A program made the position numbers and the translations under genes. From positions 1-64,000 of the forward strand of contig JAXDZG010000012.1 in NCBI GenBank assembly GCA_034086985.1: a DNA stretch of 64,000 nucleotides, given 5' to 3'. The DNA is from Phascolarctobacterium_A sp034086985 (GTDB taxonomy: Bacteria; Bacillota; Negativicutes; Acidaminococcales; Acidaminococcaceae). Under the pieces are notes generated by a model that ran no database searches, was not told the origin of the DNA, and saw only the letters and a list, made by a program, of their open reading frames with translations. Below, one piece after another: positions 50,577 to 59,435 of the stretch; position 1 is the first letter of the stretch, and each line of letters opens with the position of its first letter.

Positions 50577-51491
50577 ATGAATAAGGTAACGATTCGTGTT
50601 CCTGCTACCTCTGCCAATTGTGGCCCCGGCTTTGATACTCTGGGCCTGGCAGTGAATTTATATAATGAAGTAACTTATGAGATTACGGATACGAAGGGCT
50701 TTCAGCTGGAGGTTGAGGGCGAGGGCGCGGAGTATTTGAAGCCCTTTGGGCGCAATTTGGCCTTTGCCAGCTTCCTGAAGGTGTGGAACCTAGCTACAGA
50801 TAATCGTCGCATTGGCCTGAGGGTCAGCATGATTAATCGCATTCCCATGTCGAGAGGCCTGGGCAGCAGCTCCAGCGCCATTGTGGCAGGGCTTTTCGCG
50901 GCTAATTGCTTGTGCGATAATCATTTTACTATGGACGAGCTTTTGGGCTTTGCTACGGAGATCGAGGGTCATCCGGATAATGTAGCTCCTGCTTTATACG
51001 GTGGCTTTACCATTAGCTATATGGAGGGGGAGCGAGCTCATTCCCTGCGCTTACTGCCGGCGAAGCCCCTGCAGTTTGTTGCGGTGGTGCCGGATAGCAA
51101 GCTGGCTACTTCCCTTGCGCGGCAGGCGATTCCGAAGACTGTTCCGCACAAGGATGCTGTGTATAATACTTCTCGGGCGTCCCTTCTAGTAGGCGCTTTG
51201 CTGAGTGGTAGCTATGAGTATTTGGGCATGGCCTTGGAGGATAAGCTGCATCAGCCTTATCGGGCGCACTTAATTCCGGGTCTGACCGAGGTTTTTGCTG
51301 CGGCTAAGGCTGCGGGCGCCTATAATGCGATTATCAGTGGCGCTGGCTCCACGGTGATGGCTTATGCTGCGCCTGAGGCGGATGGCAGGGCAATTGCTGA
51401 GGCCATGGTAGCTGAATTTGCGAAGCAGGGCGAGCACGCAGTTTACCATCTGCTGACGCTGGATACGGAGGGCGTGAAGGCCATCGGTTGA
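50577..51491 (+). CDS. thrB: homoserine kinase
   Basis: A GHMP-family kinase of 304 residues that phosphorylates homoserine on the way to threonine. The N terminus VTIRVPATSANCGPGFDTLG and the ATP-binding PMSRGLGSSSSAIVAGL are typical, with the C-terminal SGAGSTVMAYA. Adjacent ATGs at 50574 and 50577 both lie behind GAGGG; I chose the second by spacing. It follows hom by 18 bp. Confidence 0.95.
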   Translation: MNKVTIRVPATSANCGPGFDTLGLAVNLYNEVTYEITDTKGFQLEVEGEGAEYLKPFGRNLAFASFLKVWNLATDNRRIGLRVSMINRIPMSRGLGSSSSAIVAGLFAANCLCDNHFTMDELLGFATEIEGHPDNVAPALYGGFTISYMEGERAHSLRLLPAKPLQFVAVVPDSKLATSLARQAIPKTVPHKDAVYNTSRASLLVGALLSGSYEYLGMALEDKLHQPYRAHLIPGLTEVFAAAKAAGAYNAIISGAGSTVMAYAAPEADGRAIAEAMVAEFAKQGEHAVYHLLTLDTEGVKAIG

Positions 51492-51535
51492 GTCTCTCTT
51501 ATGAGAAAATTTTCGGGAAAATATGCGAAAAGGGC

Positions 51536-51564
51536 TTGACTTTTCCCCTGTAATACAGTATAAT
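51536..51564 (+). promoter_or_regulatory. tRNA-Pro promoter
   Basis: TTGACT (51536-51541), 17-bp spacer, TATAAT (51559-51564), 38 bp before the mature tRNA. Confidence 0.85.
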
Positions 51565-51601
51565 CTTACATGTTGCTGATGAGTAGCAACAACCTAATTG
51601 T

Positions 51602-51678
51602 CGGGGCGTGGCTCAGTTTGGTAGAGCGCTTCCTTGGGGTGGAAGAGGTCGTGGGTTCGAATCCCGCCGCTCCGACCA
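51602..51678 (+). tRNA. tRNA-Pro (anticodon GGG)
   Basis: A 77-nt cloverleaf: acceptor CGGGGCG with CGCTCCG and an encoded ACCA tail, D-loop with GTTTGGTAGAGC, anticodon stem CTTCC/GGAAG around TTGGGGT (anticodon GGG), and T-loop GTTCGAATC. It has its own promoter and terminator. Confidence 0.96.
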
Positions 51679-51686
51679 CGACAACA

Positions 51687-51726
51687 AGCCGTTGCATTGG
51701 CGAAAGCCGATGTAACGGTTTTTTTA
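51687..51726 (+). terminator. tRNA-Pro terminator
   Basis: AGCCGTTGCATTGGC pairs with GCCGATGTAACGGTT around a GAAA loop, followed by TTTTTATTTT. Confidence 0.88.
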
Positions 51727-51761
51727 TTTTCTCCATTATTAGCTTTATATATTGTTCTATT

Positions 51762-51807
51762 AGCTCCGGCTGTACTGCTGACTTAGCAGTGCGGCCGGAG
51801 CTTTTTT
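51762..51807 (+). terminator. second terminator before the surface-sugar cluster
   Basis: AGCTCCGGC (51762-51770) pairs with GCCGGAGCT (51794-51802), with an inner TACTGCT/AGCAGTG arm, then TTTTTTG. No gene lies between it and the tRNA terminator, so it either backs up that terminator or ends a short unseen RNA. The stretch 51808-51970 holds nothing else I can identify. Confidence 0.75.
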
Positions 51808-51974
51808 GTATACAAAATTCTTCGCCAAAAGGTAGATTATTTTATACACCAATCGTCTATTGTAATACAGAATACATTGAGAATAGCTAAAGAATGTGCC
51901 AGATATACGTCATTATATATAGTATTTTGTATATCTAGCGAAAAGGAGCAAACTTAGTCAGTTTTTGTCACACG

Positions 51975-52004
51975 TTGACGAAACGCCCTCATTAGTAGTA
52001 AAAT
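51975..52004 (+). promoter_or_regulatory. candidate promoter of the surface-sugar cluster
   Basis: TTGACG (51975-51980), 18-bp spacer, TAAAAT (51999-52004), giving a leader of about 80 nt before the ATG at 52089. Confidence 0.5.
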
Positions 52005-52088
52005 AGGAATATACAATAAGTAATTGAAAATAACAATTTACGATTAATATAGAAAATGAGAAAGAACACTATTTAAGGACGCTGTGAT

Positions 52089-54059
52089 ATGAGTATTGGT
52101 TATTTTGATGGTAAGTTTAAAATTCGCTGGCAGCTGATGTTTTACGATATTGTAATTTACCTTGTTGTGCTTACCTTTATTGTTACTACTTATGGTTTAG
52201 CGGGCAGTTCCCTTGCTGAATTCATCTGGGGAGGCACCGCTGCTTTGCTATGTCTTCTTGTGTGCCGCACGGTGGGCAAGGTTTACAGTATGATCATCCG
52301 CTATGGCGGTGTGCATGTGTATATGCGGCTTTTTGCCACGGATTTAATCGCGCTTTGCTTTTATTGGCCCATTAAATACGGTCTCGGCTTAGAGCATATG
52401 ACGAGCCAGCGCTGGCTGATTATTATGCTTTTGAATTTGCTGGGCGCTGTGGGCATGCGCTTGATGTATCGCTATTGCTACCGCTTTGGCGTGCGCCGGA
52501 CGAAAAAGGGTGAATTCTTGCGTTGGCTGCTTTTGCTTTTCGCTGGCGACAATGTGATTAAGGAGCGCCGCAACGAGACGAAGCGCATTCGTATTGCGAT
52601 TCTGGGCGCGGGCCGCTTAGGTGCAGTGCTGGCGGACGAGCTGCTGAGCAATGACAGTGCTGCTTATGTGCCGGTATGCTTTCTCGACCAGGACCCTTCT
52701 AAGACTGGCCGAGAGGTGATGGGCCTGCCCGTACTACCTGAGGGCGAGGATGCACTAGAGGATTTAAAAGATTACGGCGTGCAAGAGATTGTTTTCGCCA
52801 TTACCAATATTATCAACACCAAAAAGGACAGCTTGTTCAAGCTGTACAAGGCTGCCGGCTACAAGGTTAAGGTATATGATTTTTCTGTGGCCGATGTGGC
52901 TAAGAGCGGCAAGCGCATGCTGCGTGAGTTTGATATTGACGAGCTCCTTTTCCGTCAGCCCATTGTGGTTAATAACGAGCTAGTAAGCTCCTATTATAAA
53001 AACAAGGTTATCCTGGTCACCGGTGGCGGTGGCTCCATTGGCAGCGAGATGTGTCGCCAGGTGGCGAAGATGGCGCCGAAGCAGATTATTGCTCTGGACA
53101 TCTACGAGAATGGTGTTTATGACCTGCAGCAGGAGCTGCGGCTGCTCTATGGGGACAAGCTGAACTTCAATGTGGAGATTGCTTCCATTTGCAGCGAGAG
53201 TGCTATGCACAGAGTAATGGAAGAATATCATCCAGATATTCTAATTCATGCTGCGGCTCATAAGCATGTTCCTCTTATGGAGAAGAATTGCATTGAGGCT
53301 GTAGAGAACAATGTATTTGGCACGTTGAATTGTATTGAACTCTGTGAAGAATATGGCGTAGGCCGCTTTATGATGGTTTCTACTGATAAGGCCGTTAATC
53401 CCACCAATATTATGGGAGCGACTAAGCGTATGTGCGAGATTATCGCTCGGGCTCACTCCGCTCAAAAGGGCAACAAGGTTGTCTTTAGCGACACACGCTT
53501 CGGCAATGTGCTGGGCAGCGCTGGCAGCGTTATTCCGCTCTTCAAGCGGCAGATTGCTAACGGTGGGCCTATTACTATTACAGATAAGCGGATTATCCGC
53601 TACTTTATGACTATTCCTGAGGCTAGCCAATTAGTGCTGCACAGCGGCGCTATTGCTAAAAACGGCGAACTTTTCGTGCTGGATATGGGCCAGCCAGTGA
53701 AGATTTATGACCTAGCTGTGAATATGATTAAGCTGTCCGGACTAGAGCCTTATAAGGATATAGATATTATCGAGACTGGCTTGCGGCCTGGCGAGAAGCT
53801 CTACGAGGAGCTGCTCATTAAGAGCGAGACTTTGGATAAGACCGATAATGATTTAGTCTTTATTGAGAAGGACGAGCCTATTGGTATGGACGAGCTGGAG
53901 CAGCGGCTGCAGCTGCTGCGTGAAGCTTTAGCATCCAATGATGATGAGACTGTTAGAGCTGCTATGCATAAGGTTGTGCCGACCTATAAGACACCGGAGG
54001 AGGTTAATTGTAGGGCTGGGCTGAGTAAAGAAATGCAGAATGTGAAGATTATAGATTAA
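52089..54059 (+). CDS. membrane-bound nucleotide-sugar 4,6-dehydratase (CapD/PglF/FlaA1 family)
   Basis: The 656-residue protein has four N-terminal membrane segments (about 15-130), a first Rossmann domain (IAILGAGRLGAVLADELL, about 165) and a C-terminal SDR dehydratase domain with LVTGGGGSIGSEM near 312 and the catalytic STDKAVNPTNIMGATKR. This is the PglF/WbpM layout: 4,6-dehydration of UDP-GlcNAc as the first step to UDP-bacillosamine, QuiNAc or FucNAc. With the following aminotransferase it could make an aminodeoxy sugar that primes the glycan. Confidence 0.88.
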   Translation: MSIGYFDGKFKIRWQLMFYDIVIYLVVLTFIVTTYGLAGSSLAEFIWGGTAALLCLLVCRTVGKVYSMIIRYGGVHVYMRLFATDLIALCFYWPIKYGLGLEHMTSQRWLIIMLLNLLGAVGMRLMYRYCYRFGVRRTKKGEFLRWLLLLFAGDNVIKERRNETKRIRIAILGAGRLGAVLADELLSNDSAAYVPVCFLDQDPSKTGREVMGLPVLPEGEDALEDLKDYGVQEIVFAITNIINTKKDSLFKLYKAAGYKVKVYDFSVADVAKSGKRMLREFDIDELLFRQPIVVNNELVSSYYKNKVILVTGGGGSIGSEMCRQVAKMAPKQIIALDIYENGVYDLQQELRLLYGDKLNFNVEIASICSESAMHRVMEEYHPDILIHAAAHKHVPLMEKNCIEAVENNVFGTLNCIELCEEYGVGRFMMVSTDKAVNPTNIMGATKRMCEIIARAHSAQKGNKVVFSDTRFGNVLGSAGSVIPLFKRQIANGGPITITDKRIIRYFMTIPEASQLVLHSGAIAKNGELFVLDMGQPVKIYDLAVNMIKLSGLEPYKDIDIIETGLRPGEKLYEELLIKSETLDKTDNDLVFIEKDEPIGMDELEQRLQLLREALASNDDETVRAAMHKVVPTYKTPEEVNCRAGLSKEMQNVKIID

Positions 54060-54079
54060 AGCGAAAAGAGGGGCAAAAA

Positions 54080-55363
54080 TTGTTCATTCGAAAAGACGAC
54101 TTAAAACCATTTGAGAAAAAAATCTGGCTGGCTTCTCCCACAATGCATGGGGAAGAGCTGAAATATGTAACCGAAGCTTACGAAACCAACTGGATGTCTA
54201 CTGTTGGTGCCAATATCAATGAGGTGGAACGCATTGCTGCAGAAAAAGCAGGCGTGAAATATGCTGTGGCACTGGCGGCTTGCACTCCTGCTTTGCACCT
54301 TTGCGTGAAGCTGGCAGGCGAAAAGCTCTATGGCAAGCCCGCTATTAGCCATGGTGCGTTGGAAGGCAAGCGAGTTTTTTGCTCCGATATGACTTTTGAC
54401 GCAACGCTAAATCCGGTTGTTTACGAAGGCGGTATTCCCGTATTCATTGATACTGAACGCGATTCTTGGAATATGGATCCTATAGCACTAGAAAAGGCTT
54501 TTGAAATGTATCCTGATGTGAAGCTGGTTATTAGCGCAGAGCTGTACGGTTTTAGCGGTGATATTAGACGCATCAAGGAGATTTGCGAAGCTCATGGTGC
54601 ACTTTTAATCGAGGATGCTGCCGAGGCTATGGGCGCAACTTGGGATGGTCAGCCCTGTGGTTCCTTTGGTGACTATTCCGCTATTTCTTACAATGGCAAC
54701 AAGATTATTACTGGCTCCGCCGGTGGCTGCCTCTTGAGCAACAGCCTTGAGGATGCCAATAAAGCTCGCAAATGGTCCACTCAATCCCGGGAGAATGCCC
54801 CTTGGTACCAACACGAAGAGGTTGGCTATAACTACCGCATGAGCAATGTTATTGCAGGCGTTGTACGCGGCCAATATCCTCATCTGGAAGAGCATATTGC
54901 CCAAAAGAAGGCGATCTATGAGCGCTATAAGGAAGGATTAAAAGACCTGCCTGTGGAGATGAATCCCTTTGATGCCAAGCGCTGTGAGCCCAATTACTGG
55001 CTGAGCGCAATGATCATTAAGCCCGAAGCTATGTGTAAGCAGGTGCGTGGCGAACAAGATGTTTGCTACAATCCGGAGCATGGTAAGAGCTGCCCAACGG
55101 AAATTTTGGAAGCTATCGCCAGCATTAATGCCGAGGGTCGTCCTATTTGGAAGCCTATGCATATGCAGCCTATGTACCGCATGCATGAGTTCATCACTGT
55201 GGATGGCTCTGGACGTTGCCGTACCAATGCTTATATCGCTGGTGGAGTGGAGGATGTTGGCGCTGATATTTTCCAACGTGGTTTATGCTTGCCCAGTGAT
55301 AATAAGATGACTGCGGAAGAGCAGGATAGGATTATTGAAGTTATTAAGAGATGTTTTGAGTGA
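54080..55363 (+). CDS. DegT/DnrJ/EryC1/StrS-family sugar aminotransferase
   Basis: A 427-residue PLP enzyme that aminates a keto-sugar nucleotide. The PLP lysine is in SYNGNKIITGSAGG and the family's IEDAAEAMGATWDG motif is present. It starts at TTG 54080 after AGAGGGGC. Following a PglF-like dehydratase, it is the natural PglE-like partner that turns the 4-keto product into a 4-amino sugar. It carries an unusually long C-terminal region with several Cys residues around residue 330 (DVCYNPEHGKSCP) that I cannot explain. Confidence 0.88.
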   Translation: MFIRKDDLKPFEKKIWLASPTMHGEELKYVTEAYETNWMSTVGANINEVERIAAEKAGVKYAVALAACTPALHLCVKLAGEKLYGKPAISHGALEGKRVFCSDMTFDATLNPVVYEGGIPVFIDTERDSWNMDPIALEKAFEMYPDVKLVISAELYGFSGDIRRIKEICEAHGALLIEDAAEAMGATWDGQPCGSFGDYSAISYNGNKIITGSAGGCLLSNSLEDANKARKWSTQSRENAPWYQHEEVGYNYRMSNVIAGVVRGQYPHLEEHIAQKKAIYERYKEGLKDLPVEMNPFDAKRCEPNYWLSAMIIKPEAMCKQVRGEQDVCYNPEHGKSCPTEILEAIASINAEGRPIWKPMHMQPMYRMHEFITVDGSGRCRTNAYIAGGVEDVGADIFQRGLCLPSDNKMTAEEQDRIIEVIKRCFE

Positions 55364-55371
55364 GGGAAAAC

Positions 55372-55539
55372 ATGAGACATTCCATTCTTATCAAAGAAGA
55401 GGATGAAGGATTGCGACTATATCTTGATGCTGTACCATTGATGGGAAAATGGTATGTTCCTAAAGATAGAATATTTGCAGTCCATGATGCTGAAAAACTA
55501 GCTAGACAGAATACACCCTGTGAAATAATCATGTCTTGA
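55372..55539 (+). CDS. short ORF, unknown 55-residue protein
   Basis: An ATG behind GAGGG opens 55 codons beginning MRHSILIKEEDEGLRLYLDA and ending PCEIIMS. It fills the gap between the aminotransferase and the flippase genes and has a proper ribosome binding site. The product is small, soluble and acidic at the N terminus. I do not recognise it. It could also be the remnant of a longer gene. Confidence 0.45.
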   Translation: MRHSILIKEEDEGLRLYLDAVPLMGKWYVPKDRIFAVHDAEKLARQNTPCEIIMS

Positions 55540-55602
55540 TGTGCCACTTTTTTATTTGCTGTTCAGAACAAATAATAATTCTAATCTTGAGGAGATACGT
55601 AA

Positions 55603-57012
55603 ATGATAGATCATAGTTTAGTAATCAAATCGGGATTATGGTATGTTTTTGCTAACATTTTGATTAAAGGTATTGGGTTTTTTACAACACCATTTTTTGC
55701 TCGTATATTGACTAAAGCAGAATATGGATATTTTGCTAACTTTCTATCGGTATTAAATCTGTTAGTAATTGTATGCGGATTAAATTTAAGCTCAACCATT
55801 ATTTCGGCTAGATTTGATTATAAAAACCAATTTGATAGATATCTATCGGCAATTTTATTTTTGAGTACTTTTAGCATAGGATTTTGGTATATCATTTTTT
55901 TATCTAATTCGGACTTTTTTGTAAATTTATTAGGAATCGAATATATACATATAAATTTAATCTTTGCATATATTGTCTTCTTGTCTAGCGTAGAGTTATT
56001 TCAAAATAAGGAGAGGTTCTTATATAGATATAAGAATAATGTCTCTATAAGCTTGCTATTATGCATTTCAACTACTGTTTTGTCTATAATATTAGTAAGT
56101 ATAAATGAAAATAAATTATATTATAGGATAATAGGACATATATTACCAACGATTATCATCGGTATTGTTTTGTATCTAAAAATAATATGGAATAATATCA
56201 ACTTTAGCTTTACAATGTGGAGGTATGCATTAAGCATATCTATCCCTATAGTGCCTCATTTACTTTCTTTGACTTTTCTTAATACAATGGATGTGATAAT
56301 GATAAGAAGTATATGTGGAAATGAATCAGCAGCTATATATAGTATAGGCCATATAGTGGGTATAGTTATAGCAATGATAACAAATGCAATGAATAATGCA
56401 TTTTCCCCTTGGCTTGGGGATAAGTTAAATAATAAAGAGTATAGTATTTTGAAATGTGTAAGTACAGTATATATTAAATACTATATGATTTTAGTTATTT
56501 TTTTTGCACTTATCGCACCAGAAATATTGATTATTCTTGGTGGAAAAACGTATTTAGATTCTAAGTATGTAATTCTTCCCGTAATGTTAGGTTGTGTATG
56601 TCAGTTTATTTACACTTTTTTTGTTAGCACTCAACAGTTTTTAAGAAAAACAACTGGATTAGCTTTTTGCACTTTTTGTGCAGCGATAATTAATTTTGTG
56701 TTAAATTATCTTTTTATTCCAAAATTTGGTTATATTGCAGGAGCATATACTACTTGTTGTAGCCTTTTTATACTTATGTTATTACATATGTTTAGAGTAT
56801 ATCTTCTTGGCATAAACATAGCTTTTGATTATAGACGCATTCTTTTATGTCTATTCATTATATCTATCTGTTTATCTATAATCAGTTTGTCTTATGATAA
56901 TATCCAATACAGAACTGTTGGAATAATTGCATATATAATTTTCCTATGTTGTCTTTTATATAAAAAGTATGATTATATTATAAATGAAATAAAAAATATA
57001 TTAAGGAGATGA
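55603..57012 (+). CDS. polysaccharide flippase (Wzx/PST family)
   Basis: The 469-residue protein has about 12-14 membrane segments and the MATE/PST-type opening GLWYVFANILIKGIGFFTTP with FFARILTKAEYGYFANF, typical of Wzx O-antigen or capsule-unit flippases. It would move lipid-linked oligosaccharide across the inner membrane. Its codon use is far more AT-rich than the housekeeping genes, as usual for exchanged surface loci. The stop overlaps the next gene. Confidence 0.88.
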   Translation: MIDHSLVIKSGLWYVFANILIKGIGFFTTPFFARILTKAEYGYFANFLSVLNLLVIVCGLNLSSTIISARFDYKNQFDRYLSAILFLSTFSIGFWYIIFLSNSDFFVNLLGIEYIHINLIFAYIVFLSSVELFQNKERFLYRYKNNVSISLLLCISTTVLSIILVSINENKLYYRIIGHILPTIIIGIVLYLKIIWNNINFSFTMWRYALSISIPIVPHLLSLTFLNTMDVIMIRSICGNESAAIYSIGHIVGIVIAMITNAMNNAFSPWLGDKLNNKEYSILKCVSTVYIKYYMILVIFFALIAPEILIILGGKTYLDSKYVILPVMLGCVCQFIYTFFVSTQQFLRKTTGLAFCTFCAAIINFVLNYLFIPKFGYIAGAYTTCCSLFILMLLHMFRVYLLGINIAFDYRRILLCLFIISICLSIISLSYDNIQYRTVGIIAYIIFLCCLLYKKYDYIINEIKNILRR

Positions 57013-58226
57013 AGACATTGTTTTATGTAGAACACTTCATAAATAAATATGTAACAAAAAGAAGTAAAAGCTTGCTTGTTGATGACATTAAATCTAATAA
57101 AATTGTTCTAAGCAATAAAATGTCATTAAAAAGATTTTTAGTTATTGGCGGAGCAGGCTCCATTGGCTCTTCTTTTATTAAAGCAATTTTACCTTTTAGA
57201 CCTGCTTCACTTGTTATCGTAGATACCAATGAAAATGCTTTGGCTGAGCTTACTCGTGATTTGCGTTCCACAAAAGGTATGTATGTTCCTGATGATTATG
57301 TGACTTACCCTATGGACTTTGCTTCTCCGGTCTTTGAAAAGATGTTTAGAAATCGTGGAGGATTTGATATAGTTGGTAATTTCTCTGCCCATAAGCACGT
57401 TAGATCAGAGAAAGATATCTATTCAATTGAAGCTCTTCTTCAAAACAATGTACTTCATGCTAAGCTGTTGCTAGATTTATTAGCAGAGTATCCGCCTGAA
57501 GAGTATTTCTGTGTATCTACTGATAAAGCTGCAAATCCTGTGAATATCATGGGTGCAAGTAAGCGGATTATGGAGGACGTAATTTTTAGCTATTCTGATA
57601 AGTTCCCCGTAAAGACAGCGCGTTTTGCTAACGTGGCTTTTTCGAATGGCTCGTTGCCTGCTGGTTTCTTAGCTAGAATTGCCAAGCTGCAACCTTTGAG
57701 TGCACCGTCTGATGTAAAGCGTTACTTTGTATCTCCCGAGGAAAGCGGCCAAATCTGTATGCTAGCTTGTATGTTGGGCAAAAACAGAGAAATTTTCTTT
57801 CCCAAGCTTAAGAATGCGCAAATGATGCGTTTTGATACTATAGCTACTAATTTGCTTCATGAACATGGTTATGAAGTATTGGAATGCGCATCTGATGAAG
57901 AAGCAATTGAAAAAGCTGAGGCATTAAAGGAAGGCAGCAAGCTGTATCCGGTACATTATTCTAGCTCTGATACTTCTGGCGAAAAACCTTATGAAGAGTT
58001 CTATACAGATGAGGAAACTGTAGATATGGATAGACTTCAAGCGCTAGGTGTTATTAGTGGTAAAGAGATTACCGATAAACATAAGGTAGAAGTACTCTTT
58101 AACAAGCTAACTGCAGAGTTCGCAAAAGAAGAGACATCTAAAGAAACTATAATTAAAATTATGCAAGAATATTTGCCTAATTTTGAGCATATTGAAACTG
58201 GTAAATCATTAGATAGTAAGATGTAA
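57009..58226 (+). CDS. legB: nucleotide-sugar 4,6-dehydratase for legionaminate synthesis (LegB-like)
   Basis: A 405-residue soluble SDR protein with VIGGAGSIGSSFIKAI near residue 45 and the dehydratase motif VSTDKAANPVNIMGASKR near 172. In the legionaminic acid route LegB removes water from (GDP-)GlcNAc to give the 4-keto-6-deoxy sugar. It heads a run of leg-type genes. ATG 57009 overlaps the flippase stop (ATGA) but sits right against AAGGAG; TTG 57018 has better spacing and may be the real start. Confidence 0.8.
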   Translation: MKTLFYVEHFINKYVTKRSKSLLVDDIKSNKIVLSNKMSLKRFLVIGGAGSIGSSFIKAILPFRPASLVIVDTNENALAELTRDLRSTKGMYVPDDYVTYPMDFASPVFEKMFRNRGGFDIVGNFSAHKHVRSEKDIYSIEALLQNNVLHAKLLLDLLAEYPPEEYFCVSTDKAANPVNIMGASKRIMEDVIFSYSDKFPVKTARFANVAFSNGSLPAGFLARIAKLQPLSAPSDVKRYFVSPEESGQICMLACMLGKNREIFFPKLKNAQMMRFDTIATNLLHEHGYEVLECASDEEAIEKAEALKEGSKLYPVHYSSSDTSGEKPYEEFYTDEETVDMDRLQALGVISGKEITDKHKVEVLFNKLTAEFAKEETSKETIIKIMQEYLPNFEHIETGKSLDSKM

Positions 58227-58247
58227 CTTGAGGGGGCGTTATATATT

Positions 58248-59435
58248 ATGAATAAGTTCATTCCTTTGTGTGTGCCTAATTTTGAAGGTAACGAGAGAAA
58301 ATATGTAGATGACGCTATTGACCAAGGTTGGGTATCAACTGGCGGTGCTTATATTACTAAATTGGAACAAGAAATGGCCAAATTTCTAAAGGTTGAAGAC
58401 GTAGCAGCCTGCCAGAGTGGTACTTCTGCTTTGCATCTTTCGTTAGTTGAAGCTGGCGTACAGCCTGGAGATATTGTAATAGTGCCAACTTTAACTTTTA
58501 TAGCTGCTGTTAATCCTGTTAAATATCAGTTTGCTACACCTATCTTTATGGATTGTGATGACAGCCTTTGCATGGACCCAATTAAGTTACAGCGTTTCTG
58601 TGAGAACGAATGTGAATATACTAATAGTGTGCTGCGTCATAAAGTTTCTGGTAAGCCTGTTAAAGCAATTGTTGTAGTTCATGTTTTTGGCAATCTAGCA
58701 GACATGGAAGCAATTATAGATATTGCTGCTAAATACAATTTAAAGGTAATAGAGGATGCCACCGAGGCTCTTGGCTCTAAATTTGTTGTGGGTAAGTACG
58801 CAGGTAAATATGCAGGTACTATAGGTGATTTTGGTGCATATTCCTTTAATGGCAATAAGATTATTACTACAGGTGGTGGCGGTGCTATAACTGCTAAGGA
58901 CATTAAAACCGTTAAACATCTGCGATATTTGTCTACTCAGTGTAAGGATGATCCTCATTACTACATCCATAATGAAGTAGGATACAACTATCGTATGACT
59001 AATGTACAAGCAGCTCTTGGAGTTGCTCAGCTAGAAGAACTGCCGGAATTTATCAGAAGAAAGCAAGCTAACTATGATATGTATAAAGAATTGTTTGCTG
59101 GCTTTGAGTTGGGTGAAATGATGGACTTTAGGGAGGGTACATCTTCTAACAAGTGGTTCTATTCTTTAAAAATAGATAAATCAAAAGTTAAAGGAACTAT
59201 GAGAGAGATTATTACTGCTTTAGAAGATCTCAAAGTAGGCACAAGAGCAATTTGGGGACTAATCCATGAGCAAAAACCTTATTTGGATGATTTGGCTTTT
59301 GAAATGGAAAAAGCACCATACTATAGCTCTTGCATTCTCAATTTCCCTAGCAGCACCAATCTCACTAAGGAAGATATTGAATATACTGTAGAGCAAATCA
59401 AAAAGGTATTAGGTGATTTTGCAAATGGAAAGTAA
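58248..59435 (+). CDS. legC: LegC-family sugar aminotransferase
   Basis: A 395-residue PLP-dependent DegT-family enzyme beginning IPLCVPNFEGNERKYVDDAI, with IEDATEALGSKF and the PLP lysine in SFNGNKIITTGGGG. This wording is typical of LegC, which aminates C4 of the 4-keto sugar made by LegB. It starts 21 bp after legB and overlaps ptmE by 11 bp. Confidence 0.86.
   Translation: MNKFIPLCVPNFEGNERKYVDDAIDQGWVSTGGAYITKLEQEMAKFLKVEDVAACQSGTSALHLSLVEAGVQPGDIVIVPTLTFIAAVNPVKYQFATPIFMDCDDSLCMDPIKLQRFCENECEYTNSVLRHKVSGKPVKAIVVVHVFGNLADMEAIIDIAAKYNLKVIEDATEALGSKFVVGKYAGKYAGTIGDFGAYSFNGNKIITTGGGGAITAKDIKTVKHLRYLSTQCKDDPHYYIHNEVGYNYRMTNVQAALGVAQLEELPEFIRRKQANYDMYKELFAGFELGEMMDFREGTSSNKWFYSLKIDKSKVKGTMREIITALEDLKVGTRAIWGLIHEQKPYLDDLAFEMEKAPYYSSCILNFPSSTNLTKEDIEYTVEQIKKVLGDFANGK

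Noticed and set aside
51602..51678. tRNA-Pro as an integration site for a genomic island holding the sugar cluster
   Set aside because: No repeat of the tRNA 3' end and no integrase gene were found in the window.
51570..51890. 106-codon plus-strand ORF across tRNA-Pro
   Set aside because: It runs through the tRNA and both terminators and has no ribosome binding site; it is a chance reading frame.
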